Assembly (NCBI GenBank): GCA_034620365.1
Contig: JAQGEQ010000363.1
Location: 2,577,989-2,641,988, forward strand
Length of the DNA stretch: 64,000 bases
DNA from: Pegea sp. RAD2-039
Lineage: Eukaryota; Chordata; Thaliacea; Salpida; Salpidae
Reading direction: 5' to 3'
Below, in pieces: positions 40,236 to 53,145 of the stretch. The first letter of the stretch is position 1. Each line of letters starts with the position of its first letter. A program made the position numbers and the translations under genes. The notes beneath the pieces were generated by a model. The model did no database searches and was not told the origin of the DNA. It saw nothing but the letters and a program-made list of their open reading frames with translations.

Positions 40236-40428
40236 AGTTAATAATAATTATAAGATCGAATCATTGTAATTTTTAACTGATAACAAGCTTTATCGGATAA
40301 TATTAAATGATGATAAATAAATTAGATATCGTTAGTTAATAATAATTATAAGATCGAATCATTGTAATTTTTAATTGATAACAAGCTTTATCGGATAATA
40401 TTAAATGATGATAAATAAATTGAATTAA
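40231..40428. repeat. 98-bp direct duplication at the edge of array block 1
   Basis: Two adjacent copies of an AT-rich 98-bp sequence (AGTTAATAATAATTATAAGA at 40236 and again at 40334) differ at only a few positions. The repeat immediately follows the last satellite monomer. Confidence 0.8.
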
Positions 40429-40939
40429 ATTAATTATGATAATTAAATTAAATGATAGATAAATTATGATAACAAACTTTTTTTTAAAAATCTCAGTTCT
40501 TGCTGATTGCTTTGAAACAGGTGAATATTTCAGTGGCCTTTTTATTTGTCAACTTTAAGAAAATAATTCGTTTAATCTTACTTAAACGTTAGTATTGCAG
40601 CATCTTATTATTCTGTTTTTTTGTAATTATCAAAAGTTTACCTGATTTCACTGAAAAACAAACACTTGTTAAGCTCTTAAATTTAAGAAGCTGTAGTTGA
40701 TTTCTTACAATAACTAGATACAGATCGCTTTTACAAATATCAACAAGAAACTTAATTATGTCGGTTTAAATATAATTAGAAAAACAGATGAAGAAAATTA
40801 AATACAATTATAAGAACTTAATATTCATTCTGAAATTTAATAAGTTTTATGAAGTTGGTTGTCTGAATTTTTCAGTTTCAAACAATTAAGAGTCAACAAG
40901 TAATGTTTTTAAAGTGTTTTTTATAATTGTGAATCTTCT

Positions 40940-42035
40940 TTAACTCTTCTTTTCCTTCTTCTTCTTCTCATCCTTGTTTTTTTCATTCTTTGCTACTTTC
41001 TCTGTATCATTATTTTCTTCTTCTTTTACTATTTCATTTAGGACAGTTGGACTGTTCTCAATTCTAGCCACGACTTCTTGTCTGAAATCAAAATAATATA
41101 GAATTTGTATTTGTTAGAAATTTTTAGAGATAAAAAAAGCAAAACTAAAGTGAACCCGAAAAACCATGAGATATTTGTTTATTTTAAATATTTTAGTTGT
41201 TTAATAAAAACTTACAACTCTTTTTGAAAGAACTCCATTACTTCCCACTTTTCATTGAGAGCTTCTGGAATAAATAATTCAGAAGAAATCAAATATTATT
41301 TTGAAAGTAACTTTTACCTTCATAAACACTAATCAATTCATTAATAGCTGAGTTTGCTTCAATATTTCCCAAGCTTGCATCTGCTTCATCTAAATACAAA
41401 TTATTTATTTTAACTATCAACTTAAACATATCTACCTGTATCTGAAGGTCCATTAACTTCGTTGTCTTCCGATAAAAATCCATTCTTAGAATACTTTTGA
41501 TGATGTGTACCAGCAATTAGTGCTATAGTGTTGTTGCAGGAACGTTGTAACACTTCAACAAGGTTTTCCAAAGGACCAATACACTCGCCACCAGATTTTA
41601 TTGCTTTATCAAATTATAATATTCAGAAAAATTGATGCTATTTTTAATAATTTAATTTACCAGAAACAGCTGAAGATCCGGCAAGTGAAGCTGACGTTGA
41701 TGACACTTCTAAAGGAATTGCTTGAAGTTAATTGTTAGAATATATTTTTATTTAAAATCAAGTTACTAAACAAGTTACTAAACTAAAAATTTATAGAGAT
41801 CTAATCAGTTTGTTTTTATAAAGTTCTTAAAAACGTAGCTGATCGACACAAACTTAGTCTAAAAAACCTGTAGAGTCCATAAGTAAACTTTTGCTTTCAA
41901 TATCAGCAGACTCTTTTTCACCTGAGGATTCATTTAAGGTTTATGAGAATGTTTCAACTATTTAAGCCGAATTACTGGCTTCTAACAAAAAGATAAAAAG
42001 ATCTACAAACCGTTTTCATCATTTATCACGCTCAT
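40940..42035 (-). CDS. Small-gene family member 2: acidic/Ser-rich protein with short Lys-rich tail
   Basis: Seven exons on the minus strand: 42035-42011 (25 nt), 41921-41868, 41720-41661, 41603-41436, 41389-41318, 41264-41216 (49 nt) and 41081-40940. Phases agree and the product is 189 aa. It starts MSVINDEN, passes through Ser/Ala-rich segments (PLEVSSTSASLAGSSAVS), a longer exon (ECIGPLENLVEVLQRSCNNT), an acidic exon (EADASLGNIEANSAINELI), the short helical exon NEKWEVMEFFQKEL, and ends in EKNKDEKKKKEKKS. The 25-nt first exon, phase-1 internal exons, 49-nt penultimate exon and basic last exon match the paralog at 36464-37956. No known domain is recognised, and no secretion signal. Small symmetric exons would allow cassette skipping without frame loss. 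Confidence 0.7.
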
Positions 42036-43003
42036 TTTTCTATGGATTTAACAATAAGCAAAATATTTTGATTATAAATAATGCTGCGAAAACAAAACGA
42101 AAATATTTACAAATTGAATATACATGAAAAAGTTTATATACAAAATTTTAACTATATCTTTGGTAAGAGGCTGAATATTTAATAAATTAATAAGAAATAT
42201 TCAGCGATAAAATCAGTTAACAGATAAACAGATATATATTTGAGATAACAAGAATAACTATTTTGAAAGCAAGCTTTAAGCTAATACTCATTTGAAACCA
42301 AACAATATTTTTTCTATTCTCAATGAGAATGTTGAAAAAAGTATTGGTAGGAATTATATACAAAATGTAGTAATGATGAAGTTACAACGAAACAACTGTT
42401 CAAAAGTTTTGTTAAAATGGTTTGATAAGATGGTGGTAGAACATTATTTCACTAATAATCGAAAGATATAAACATATTTACAAATATATAAGCAAAATGA
42501 AATCTGTATACATTGCATTGAGCTCTAATCAAAAATAAAAACAAATTATTATAAAATAATATATATTCACAAAGGATAAAACTGGCGACTTATTAAAGAG
42601 TAACTATTTAAAAATTTCAAATCTCAACATACAAAATATGTACAAAAACATTTCAGTTGCAAGAAAGTGAAAAAATATATAAATATATTGACTTCGAAAA
42701 CTAAAAGATTTCCTTTATTTGATTTAATAAATTGAAATCTTGAGAGTGTTCTTAGGTTATCCGCTATACTTACAATATAAACAAAATAGTAATCAGATTT
42801 TGAAAGATTTACTTGTTTGAATATACAGAGAACATTTATTGATATTATGAATTAACAAAAAGATAAAACACACTAATACAAAATCTAAATAGATCCCTTA
42901 AATGATCATAATCTAATTGAAGATTAAATTTTTTAGAATAAACTAAGTTGAGATCTTCATCGAAAATATATTAAAAAGTTAAATTGGTAATAACAAACAG
43001 TTT
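42036..43003. other. AT-rich intergenic DNA
   Basis: 5' flank of the minus-strand gene starting at 42035. No exon or repeat was found. Confidence 0.45.
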
Positions 43004-43355
43004 CTACTGAGTGCTTGTATCCATTAAGACTGGGATTAAACTTCTGTTTCACGGATTTGTACATAATAGTCTATCATGAAACAAGTTTAATCTTGATGAA
43101 TTTTCTTTATAATATTTGTATACTTACAGTACAAAGGATTAATGAAACTGAGCGGCTTAAGTTTTTTCAAACTCATTTCATCTTTCAAACCTTCTACTTT
43201 CTTTCTTGCAGCTTTGAAGATGAATTGTCGGAGATGACCTCGAACTAAAAACAAAAAGATCATTTTTGTCGATAAGATTCCAGGATACAATTTTATATTA
43301 GATTAAACAATCAAATTTACTTGCCTTTAAAACCTTCATTTTCTTTTCCAGTCAT
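43004..43355 (-). CDS. Candidate three-exon small basic protein
   Basis: Exons 43355-43325, 43244-43128 and 43029-43004 join in phase 1 to give 57 aa: MTGKENEGFK, then the basic helix GHLRQFIFKAARKKVEGL with KDEMSLKKLKPLSFINPLY, and a short end. The first donor is AAAG|GCAAGT, the consensus of rare GC-AG introns. The middle exon is well supported by composition and splice sites; the last exon is weak. Strand, phase-1 exons and a short first exon fit the neighbouring small genes, but sequence similarity to them is not evident. It could instead be part of a longer gene with missed exons. Confidence 0.35.
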
Positions 43356-43946
43356 TTGGTAATGTTACAAAAAAGTCAACTAATAAGAATTAATAAAAAA
43401 ATCTGCAAAATAAATACACCTTGTAAGCTATATATGACGATAAACGGTTATATACAATAAATGAAACACAAAATTTGATCAAAAAAGTGAACTTTAAGAT
43501 CATAACATCGGCGAATATAAACACTAACAACTCAGAAAATCATATACTGAAGAAGAGTAAGCAATTATTTATTAAAAGATCAAGTGCTTAGTTGATAAAG
43601 ATAATAAAGTAATATAAAAGCTGAGAATAAAAGCGTAGAATATAACAGGTACATTTTGATTGATTAAAGAATACACATTACTTTCAAACATATTTGGAAT
43701 TTTTTAGGACACACAAAGTAAATTTTGGTTTTAAAAAAGAATTTGTACTCATAAAACTGACTTTGTCAATAGTTTTACAACACACCATATAACAAAATGA
43801 AGGTTATAAACAAAATTAAAAAGTTGAAGATTGAATCTAATTATGAATCAAAATAGATGGTTATAAATTTGAAAATTTTGTTAAAAGTAATTGATTATTT
43901 TACAACTTATATATAACAGCATGATATTATCAGTATCGAAATCAGT

Positions 43947-44358
43947 TTATGTTAATCTTTCGTTCTTCATCAATTCGTTCAAAACTTTGCAAACTCTGCG
44001 CAAATCAGGATCTTCATCTTTCTCCAAAACAGATTCTTCAACATTCACTGAAAAAAGGTTTATTTTGAAGAAATTAACACTTTCAAGAGGTTGGGGTGTT
44101 TTTATCAATGATTATGAGAAGGAGTATAAACCAGAATCACTTGAAGTAGTGATAGATTCAATGCTAGCTGAAACAGCTGGAGCATCAACTGATGCAGATC
44201 TTGCACTTTGATCAACGTCATCTGGGAAGCTGGTAACGAGAGCTTCATCATCGCAGTCATATCCATCGTTTTCAACTTTCGGTTGAACTACTTTTTCTGC
44301 AAAGATCTACTTTAAGAAGATATTGTAAATTGATGAGGATACTTTTAAATGATTTCAT
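43947..44358 (-). CDS. Candidate three-exon small acidic protein
   Basis: Exons 44358-44343, 44296-44132 and 44047-43947 join in phase 1 and give 93 aa. The middle exon encodes VVQPKVENDGYDCDDEALVT and then a Ser/Ala-rich stretch (SARSASVDAPAVSASIES). The last exon encodes NVEESVLEKDEDPDLRRVCK and VLNELMKNERLT before TAA. The last two exons have good splice sites and coding composition. The first (MKSFK) is the only in-phase ATG exon nearby and is tentative. It resembles the adjacent family in its phase-1 exons and acidic/Ser-rich character. Confidence 0.45.
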
Positions 44359-44594
44359 TTTCTTTCGTCGCCTTCTTCTTAATTTTTTTCTTTTCATTTT
44401 AAAGCTTTAATAGTTAACAAATCTAACTCTAAAATACAAATCGGACTAGTTAACATTTTGAATGAAAATTATGAAAAGAACATGACAGATAAAATTGAAT
44501 TACAAAATAATCATGAAAATAGATAATAGATAAAAAATTGATATTTATACTGAAAGGATTAAACTGAAAAAAAAACAAAAGCTGATGTAAGATC

Positions 44595-44718
44595 TTAAGA
44601 TTTTTCAATAAAATTAGATTCAAATTTTTCAACTAAAAAATTCTCATTATTGTAAGATGCAACTTCTTCTGGAGGTTCCGTTGAGATGACGACATAAGTA
44701 GTGAACCTTGACGTCAAC
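44595..44718 (-). CDS. Candidate 3' terminal exon of an unresolved minus-strand gene
   Basis: After a TTTTTTGAAAAG acceptor, 124 nt encode LTSRFTTYVVISTEPPEEVA followed by SYNNENFLVEKFESNFIEKS and a TAA stop. It has coding-like composition. It lies just beyond the left edge of the large array, so it could be the last exon of a transcript that runs through the array on the minus strand. The required upstream exon, ending in phase 2, was not identified. Confidence 0.3.
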
Positions 44719-47265
44719 CTTTTCAAAAAACAAATTAAATTTGAAATAATTTACACAAAAGTACTTATCTCATCTATTCAGCCATTTTTGGTTTCTTCAG
44801 TCACGCATGATGAGACGAAGATGAAGTCACTAGAGTCAGCATTTTCCATAAATTTTCATAATTTTTATGGAAATATTAAAACTCACAATTTTAAATTCCA
44901 AGTCAGGGTTGATCTTCCATGTATAAACAGGACATCTACAGGAGATATCCTCAGATTTCCGCTTTCCAAGGGTAGAATTCTAGAGTCAAAATGTTCCTAA
45001 CAAATAATTAACTAAATGATAAGAATATTTTGACTCACTTGATGCAGATGTAAAAAATATTATTTTGGGTGTTTGAGGTAGAAGCTTGACATCTAAGAAA
45101 AATATCATCGATGTTTAGTTGTTCTAACTTCTTAGATGATCAAGAAGGATCTGTAAATCTGGGATACTTAGATGAAAGCCTGTGAATCAAAACTCTAGTA
45201 ATAATGAATAAACAATTATTAAGAGAATTTCGACTCACTAATTTAAGAGTGAAAGACTTGATGGATCTTCGAAGAGTAAACAGAACATCAACAGGAGACA
45301 TCATATGTAATTCTTCCTTTCAGGAAAGAAACCTGAGAGCCAAAAGCAGCCTATCAAATATTATTAAATGGTAGACAAGTTTTAGCTCACCTGTTCCAGA
45401 TAGAAAGTCTTCGAGGCATCGACACGACATCTACGAGAGACATCAGCGGTGATTCCTTTGTCAGAGATGGAAACCTGTGAGGTAACAGTTCGAGTATCAT
45501 TAATAATTTAATGATTTAGCGAACTGTTAACTCGCCTGATGCAGAGGACTCTTTTAGGTCTTGAACTAATAGGAAGGACATCTACAGAAGACTTTGTGGT
45601 TCTTTCTGTTCTTCAGATAATTTTCTTGGATACTGAGACGCAAACCTGAGAGTCAAAACTCTCTTAATAATAATTAAACAATTGTTAAGAGAATTTGGAC
45701 TCACTAAATTAAGAGTGAAAGACTTGATGGATCTTCGAAGAGTAAACAGGACATCTACAAGAGATATCATCCATTGTTCTTCAGGTTAACCGTTTCAGGA
45801 TACTTCTAATTAAATTGCTTGAAGTTGGAATCTATGAAGATCTCGTCAGTTGTCTTGATTTTGTCGACAAAAATCTCTAAAGTCACAGTAGAGAAATCAA
45901 ATAAAAAAATGATTGACGTATTATGACTCACCTGTTCCAGATAGAAAGTCTCCAATGCATCGTTACGACATCAAATTTTTGATTCGCCTTTGATACTATG
46001 ATGGAAACCTTGGAGTCAAGATTCGCTAATCAATCATTAAATGATGATTTAGCAAATTTTTGACTCACCTGATGAAACGATGAGTCTTCTTGGTGTTCGA
46101 GTAATGTATACTGAAACGACGATGATGTCACTAGAGTCAAAATTTCCTCTTTAGATTTCGGCTTTCCAAGATAGAATTCTAGAGTCAAAATGTTCCTAAC
46201 AAGTAATTAACTAAATGATAAGAATATTTTGACTCACTTGATGCAGATGTAGAGAAGATTCTTTTAGGTGTTTGAGGTAGAAGTATGACATCTATGAAAG
46301 ATATCATCAATGTTTAGTTGTTCTAACTCCTTAGATGATCAAGAAGGATCTGTAAATCTGGGATACTGAGGTGGGAACCTGTGAATCAAAACTCTAGTAA
46401 TAATAATTAAACAATTATTAAGAGAATTTGGACTCACTAATTTAAGAGTGAAAGACTTAATAGATCTTGAAAGAGTCATCAGAAAATCTACAGGTGACAT
46501 CATCTGTATTCCTTTCTTTCAGGAGAGAAACCTGAGAGCCAAAAGCAGCCTATCAAATATTGTTAAATGGTAGACAAGTTTTAGCTCACCTGTTCCAGAT
46601 AGAAAGTCTTCGAGGCATCGACACGACATTTACGAGAGACATCAGCAGTGATTCCTTTTTCATAGATGGAAACCTGTGAGGTAACAGTTCGCTTATCATT
46701 AGAAATTTAATAATTTAGCGAACTGTTGACTCACCTGATGCGGAGGACTCTTTCAGGGCTTGTATTAATAGGCTAGACATCTGCAGAAGACATCTTCGTT
46801 CTTTCTGTTCTTCAGAAAACTTTCTTGGATACTGAGACGTAAACCTGTAAGTCAAAACTCTCAATCAAATAATGATTAAGAGAATTTAGACTTACTAAAT
46901 TAAGAGTGAAAGACTTGATGGATCTTTGAAGAGTAATCAGGACATCTACAGGAGATATCATCTCTTGTTCGTCAGTTTAACCGTTCAGGATATTTCTTAT
47001 AGAATTACTTGAAGTTGGAATCTATGAAGATCTCGTCAGTTGTCTTGATTTTGTTGACGAAAAACTCTAGAGTCAGAATACGCCAATCAGAAAAAAAAAT
47101 GGTTGACGTATTATGACTCACCTGTTTCAGATAGAAAGTCTTCGTGGCATCGATACATCAGCTGTGGATTGGTTCATCTTCAAGTCATCAATTCTCATCT
47201 TTGAATCTTAACTACAGATAAGGATCGAAAGCACTATGAGTCAAAAATGTCCCAACAAATATTAG

Positions 47266-49740
47266 TTAGTGATGGGAAAGATTCGACTCACAAAATGCAG
47301 AGGAAGAGACTTTCATGTCTTTGAGGAAGATGATGTCTCCGGTAGATAATATCAGCGATAATTTATGTTGCTTAACAACTAACATATGATGAGACAACGA
47401 TGAAGTTACTAGAGTCAACAAATTCCATAAATTTTCAAAATTAAATGGAAATTGATGACTCACAATTTTGAATTCCAAGTCTTGGTTGATCTTCGATGTA
47501 TAAACAGGACATCTACAGGAGATATCTTCAGTTGTTCTTCCTTTCAGGGTCATAAATCTGGAGTCAAAATGTGCAAATCACTAAAAAAATTATGGTTAGC
47601 AAAATTTGACTCACTAGATGCAGATGTAGAGAAGATTCTTTTAGGTGTTTGAGGTAGAAGCATGACATCTAAGAAAGATATCATCGATGTTTAGTTGTTC
47701 TAACTCCTTAGATGATCAAGAAGGATCTGTAAATCTGGGACATTGAGGTGGGAACCTGTGAATCAAAACTCTCCTAATAATTAATAAACAATTATTAATA
47801 GAATTTGGACTCACTAATTTAAGAGTGAAAGATTCATGGATCTTCCAAGAGTAAACAGGACATCTACAAAAGACATCAGCGGTGATTCCTTTTTCAGAGA
47901 TGGAAACCTTTGAGTTAACAGTTCGAGTATCATTAATAATTTAAAGATTTAGCGAACTGTTAACTCACCTGATGCAGAGGACTCTTTCAGGTCTTGTATT
48001 AGAAGGCAGGACATCTACAGAAGACATCTTCGTTCTTTCTGTTCTTCAGGAAAATTTCTTGGATACTGAGATGGAAACCTGTAAGTCAAAACTCCCCTTA
48101 TCAGATAATGATTAAGAGAATTTGGACTCACTAAATTAAGAGTGAAAGACTTGATGGTTCTTTGAAGAGTAATCAGGACATCTACAAGAGATATCATCTA
48201 TCGTTCTTCAAGTTAACCGTTTCAGGATACTTCTAATTAAATTGCTTGAAGTTGGAATCTATGAAGATCTCACCAGTTGTCTTGATTTTGTTGGCAAAAA
48301 ACTCTAGAGTCAGAATACGCCAATCAATTCAAAAAATGGTTGACGTATTATGACTCACCTGTTTCAGATAGAAAGTCTTCGTGGCATCGATACATCAGCT
48401 GTGGATTGGTTCATCTTAAAATCATCAATTCTCATCTTTGAATCTTAACTTCAGATGAGGATCAAAAGCACTATGAGTCAAAAATGTCCCAACAAATATT
48501 AGTTAGTGATGGGAAAGATTCGACTCACGAAATGCAGAAGAAGAAATTTTCAAGTCTTTGAGGAAGATGATGTCTCCGGTAGATAATATCAGCGATAATT
48601 TATGTTGCTTAACAACTAACATATGATGAGACAACGATGAAGTTACTAGAGTCAACAAATTCCATAAATTTTCAAAATTAAATGGAAATTGATGACTCAC
48701 AATTTTGAATTCCAAGTCTTGGTTGATCTTCGATGTATAAACAGGACATCTACAGGAGATATCTTCAGTTGTTCTTCCTTTCAGGGTCATAAATCTGGAG
48801 TCAAAATGTGCAAATCACTAAAAAAATTATGGTTAGCAAAATTTGACTCACTAGATGCAGATGTAGAGAAGATTCTTTTAGGTGTTTGAGGTAGAAGCAT
48901 GACATCTAAGAAAGATATCATCGATGTTTAGTTGTTCTAACTCCTTAGATGATCAAGAAGGATCTGTAAATCTGGGACACTGAGGTGGGAACCTGTGAAT
49001 CAAAACTCTCCTAATAATTAATAAACAATTATTAAGAGAATTTGGACTCACTAATTTAAGAGTGAAAGATTCATGGATCTTCCAAGAGTAAACAGGACAT
49101 CTACAAAAGACATCAGCGGTGATTCCTTTTTCAGAGATGGAAACCTTTGAGTTAACAGTTCGAGTATCATTAATAATTTAAAGATTTAGCGAACTGTTAA
49201 CTCACCTGATGCAGAGGACTCTTTCAGGTCTTGTATTAGAAGGCAGGACATCTACAGAAGACATCTTCGTTCTTTCTGTTCTTCAGGAAAATTTCTTGGA
49301 TACTGAGATGGAAACCTGTAAGTCAAAACTCCCCTTATCAGATAATGATTAAGAGAATTTGGACTCACTAAATTAAGAGTGAAAGACTTGATGGTTCTTT
49401 GAAGAGTAATCAGGACATCTACAAGAGATATCATCTATCGTTCTTCAAGTTAACCGTTTCAGGATACTTCTAATTAAATTGCTTGAAGTTGGAATCTATG
49501 AAGATCTCACCAGTTGTCTTGATTTTGTTGGCAAAAAACTCTAGAGTCAGAATACGCCAATCAATTCAAAAAATGGTTGACGTATTATGACTCACCTGTT
49601 TCAGATAGAAAGTCTTCGTGGCATCGATACATCAGCTGTGGATTGGTTCATCTTAAAATCATCAATTCTCATCTTTGAATCTTAACTTCAGATGAGGATC
49701 AAAAGCACTATGAGTCAAAAATGTCCCAACAAATATTAGT
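47266..49740. repeat. Two near-identical 1,237-bp seven-monomer repeats
   Basis: The segment from about 47266 to 48502 recurs 1,237 bp further on, with only a handful of differences visible. It is the shortened version of the higher-order repeat: the spacer between monomer types 7 and 8 is missing and these two monomers are fused (AACAGGACATCTACAAAAGA near 47854 and 49092). This indicates a recent tandem duplication after a deletion. Confidence 0.85.
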
Positions 49741-52700
49741 TAGTGATGGGAAAGATTCGACTCACGAAATGCAGAAGAAGAAATTTTCAAGTCTTTGAGG
49801 AAGATGATGTTTCCGGTAGATAATATCAGCGATGATTCGGTTGCTCATCAACTAACATATGTTGAGACGGCGATGAAGTTACTAGAGTCAACAAAATCCA
49901 TTAATTTTTCAAAAATTAAATGGAAATTGATGACTCACCGTTTAAATTCCAAGACTTGGTTGATCTTCGATGTATAAACAGGACATCTACAGGAGATATC
50001 TTCAGTTGTTCTTCCTTTCAGGGTCATAAATCTGGAGTCAAAATGTGCAAGTCACTAAAAAAATTATGGTTAGCAAAATTTGACTCACTTGATGCAGATG
50101 TAGAGAAGATTCTTTTGGGTGTTTGAGGTAGAAGTATGACATCTAAGAAAGATATCATCGATGATTAGTTGTTCTAACTCCTTAGATAATCAAGAAGGAT
50201 CTGCAAATCTGGGACACTGAGATGGAAACCTGTGAATCCAAACTCTCCTAATAATAAATAAACAATTATTAAGAGAATTTCGACTCACTAATTTAAGAGT
50301 GAAAGCTTCATGGATCTTAGAAGATTAAACAGAACATCAACAAGAGACATCTTCTGTATTCCTTCCTTTCAAGAAAGAAACCTTAGAGCCAAAAGCAGCC
50401 TATAAACTTTTGTTAAATGGTAGACAAGTTTTAGCTCACCTGTTCCAGATAGAAAGTCTTCGATGCATCGACGCGACATCTACGAAAGACGTCAGCAGTG
50501 ATTCCTTTTTCAGAGATGGAAAACCTGTGAGGTAACAGTTCGAGTATCATTTATTAATTAATGATTCAGCAAACTGTTATCTCACCTGATGCAGAGGACT
50601 CTTTAGGGTCTTGTACTAATAGGAAGGACATCTACAGAAGACATTTTCGTTCTTTCTGTTCTTCAGGAAAATTTCTTGGATACTGAGATGGAAACCTGTA
50701 AGTCAAAACTCCACTTATCAAAAATCAAATAATGATTAAGAGAATTCAGACTTACTAAATTAAGAGTGAAAAACTTGATGGATCTTTGAAGAGTAATCAG
50801 GACATCTACAAGAGATATCATCCATTGTTCTTCAGGTTAACCGTTTCATGATACTTCTAATTAAATTGCTTGAAGTTGGAATCTATGAAGATCTCGTCAG
50901 TTGTCTTGGTTTTGTTGACGAAAAACTCTAGAGTCATAGTACGGCCATCAAATAAAAAATGGTTGACGTATTATGACTCACCTGTTTCAGATAGAAAGAC
51001 TTCAATGCACCGACACATCAGCTGTGGATTGGTTCATCTTCAAATCATCAATTCTCATTTTCGAATCTTAACTACAGGTAAGGATCGAAAGCACTATGAG
51101 TCAAAAATGTCCCAACAAATATTAGTTAGTGATGGGAAAGATTCGACTCACGAAATGCAGAAGAAGAGTCTTTCATGTCTTTGAGGAAGATGATATCTCT
51201 GGTAGATAATATCAGCGATGATTTATGTTGTTTAACAACTAAGAGATGATGATATGACGATGAAGTTACTAGAGTCAACAAATTCCATAAATTTTCAAAA
51301 TTTATATGGTAATTGATGACTCACCGTTTAAATTCCAAGACTTGGTTGATCTTCGATGTATAAACAGGACATCTACAGAATATATCTTCAGTTGTTCTTC
51401 CTTTCATGGACATAACTCTGGAGTCAAAATCTGCACAACATTTAATAAATTATGGTTAGCAAATTTTGACTCACTAGATGGAGATGTAGAAAAGATCCTT
51501 TTAGGTGTTTGATGTAGAAGCTTGACATTTAAGGAAGATATCATCGATGTTTAGTTGTTCTAACTCCTTAGATGATCAACAAGTATCTGTAAATCTGGGA
51601 CACTGAGATGGAAACCTGTTAATCAAAACTCTCCTAATAATAATTAAACAATTATTAAGAGATTTTTGACTCATTAATTTAAGAGTGAAAGACTTGATGG
51701 ATCTTTGAAGAGTAAACAGAACATCTACAGGAGACATCATCTGTATTTCTTCCTTTCAGGAAAGAAACCTGAGAGCCAAAAGCAGCCTATCAAATATTGT
51801 TAAATGGTAGACAAGTTTTAGCTCACCTGTTCCAGATAGAAAGTCTTCGAGGCATCGACACGACTTCTACAAAAGACATCAGCAGTGATTCCTTTTTCAG
51901 AGATGGAGAACCTGTGAGGTAACAGTTCGAGTATCATTAATAATTAAATGATTTATCGAACTATTGACTCACCTGATTCAGAGGACTCTTTCAGGTCTTG
52001 TACTAGAAGGCAGGACATCTACAGAAGAATTCGTGGTTCTTGCTGTTCTTCAGATAATTTTCTTGGATACTGAGATGCAAACCTGAGAGTCAAAACTCTC
52101 TTAATAATAATTAAACATTTATTAAGAGAATTTGGACTCACTAAATTAAGAATGAAAGACTTGATGGATCTTCCAATAGTAAACAGGACATCTACAGGAG
52201 ATATCATTTCTTGTTCGTCAGTTTAACCGTTCAGGATACGTCTAATTAAATTGCTTGAAGTTGGAATCTATGAAGATCTCGTCAGTTGTCTTGATTTTGT
52301 TGACGAAAATCTCTAAAGTCACAGTAGAGAAATCAAATAAAAAAATGATTGACGTATTATGACTCGCCTGTTTCAGATAGAAAGTCTCCCATACATCGTT
52401 ACGACATCAAATTTTTGATTCGCCTTTGATACTATGATGGAAACCTTGGAGTCAAGATTCGCTAATCAATCATTAAATGATGATTTAGCAAATTTTTGAC
52501 TCACCTGATGAAACGATGAGTCTTCTTGGTGTTCGAGTAATATATACTGAAATGACGATGATGTCACTAGAGTCAAAATGTTCCTAACAAGTAATTAACT
52601 AAATGATAAGAATATTTTGACTCACTTGATGCAGATGTAGAGAAGATTCTTTTGGGTGTTTGAGGTGGAAGCATGACATCTAAGAAAAATATCATCGATG

Positions 52701-53145
52701 TTTAGTTGTTCTAACTCCTTAGATGATCAAGAAGGATCTGTAAATCTGGGACACTGATGTGGGAACCTGTGAATCAAAACTCTAGTAATAACAATTAAAC
52801 AATTATTAAGAGAATTTCGACTCACTAATTTAAGAGTGAAAGACTTAATAGATCTTGAAAGAGTAAACAGAACATCTACAGGAGATATCATCTATATTTC
52901 TTCCTTTCAGGAAAGAAACCTGAGAGCCAAAAGCAGCCTATCAAATATTGTTAAATGGTAGACAAGTTTTAGCTCACCTGTTCCAGATAAAAAGTCTTCG
53001 AGGCATCGACACGACATTTACGAGAGACATCAGCAGTGATTCCTTTTTCAGAGATGGAAACCTGTGAGTTAACAGTTCGCTTATCATTAGAAATTTAATG
53101 ATTTAGCGAACTGTTGACTCACCTGATGCGGAGGACTCTTTTGGG

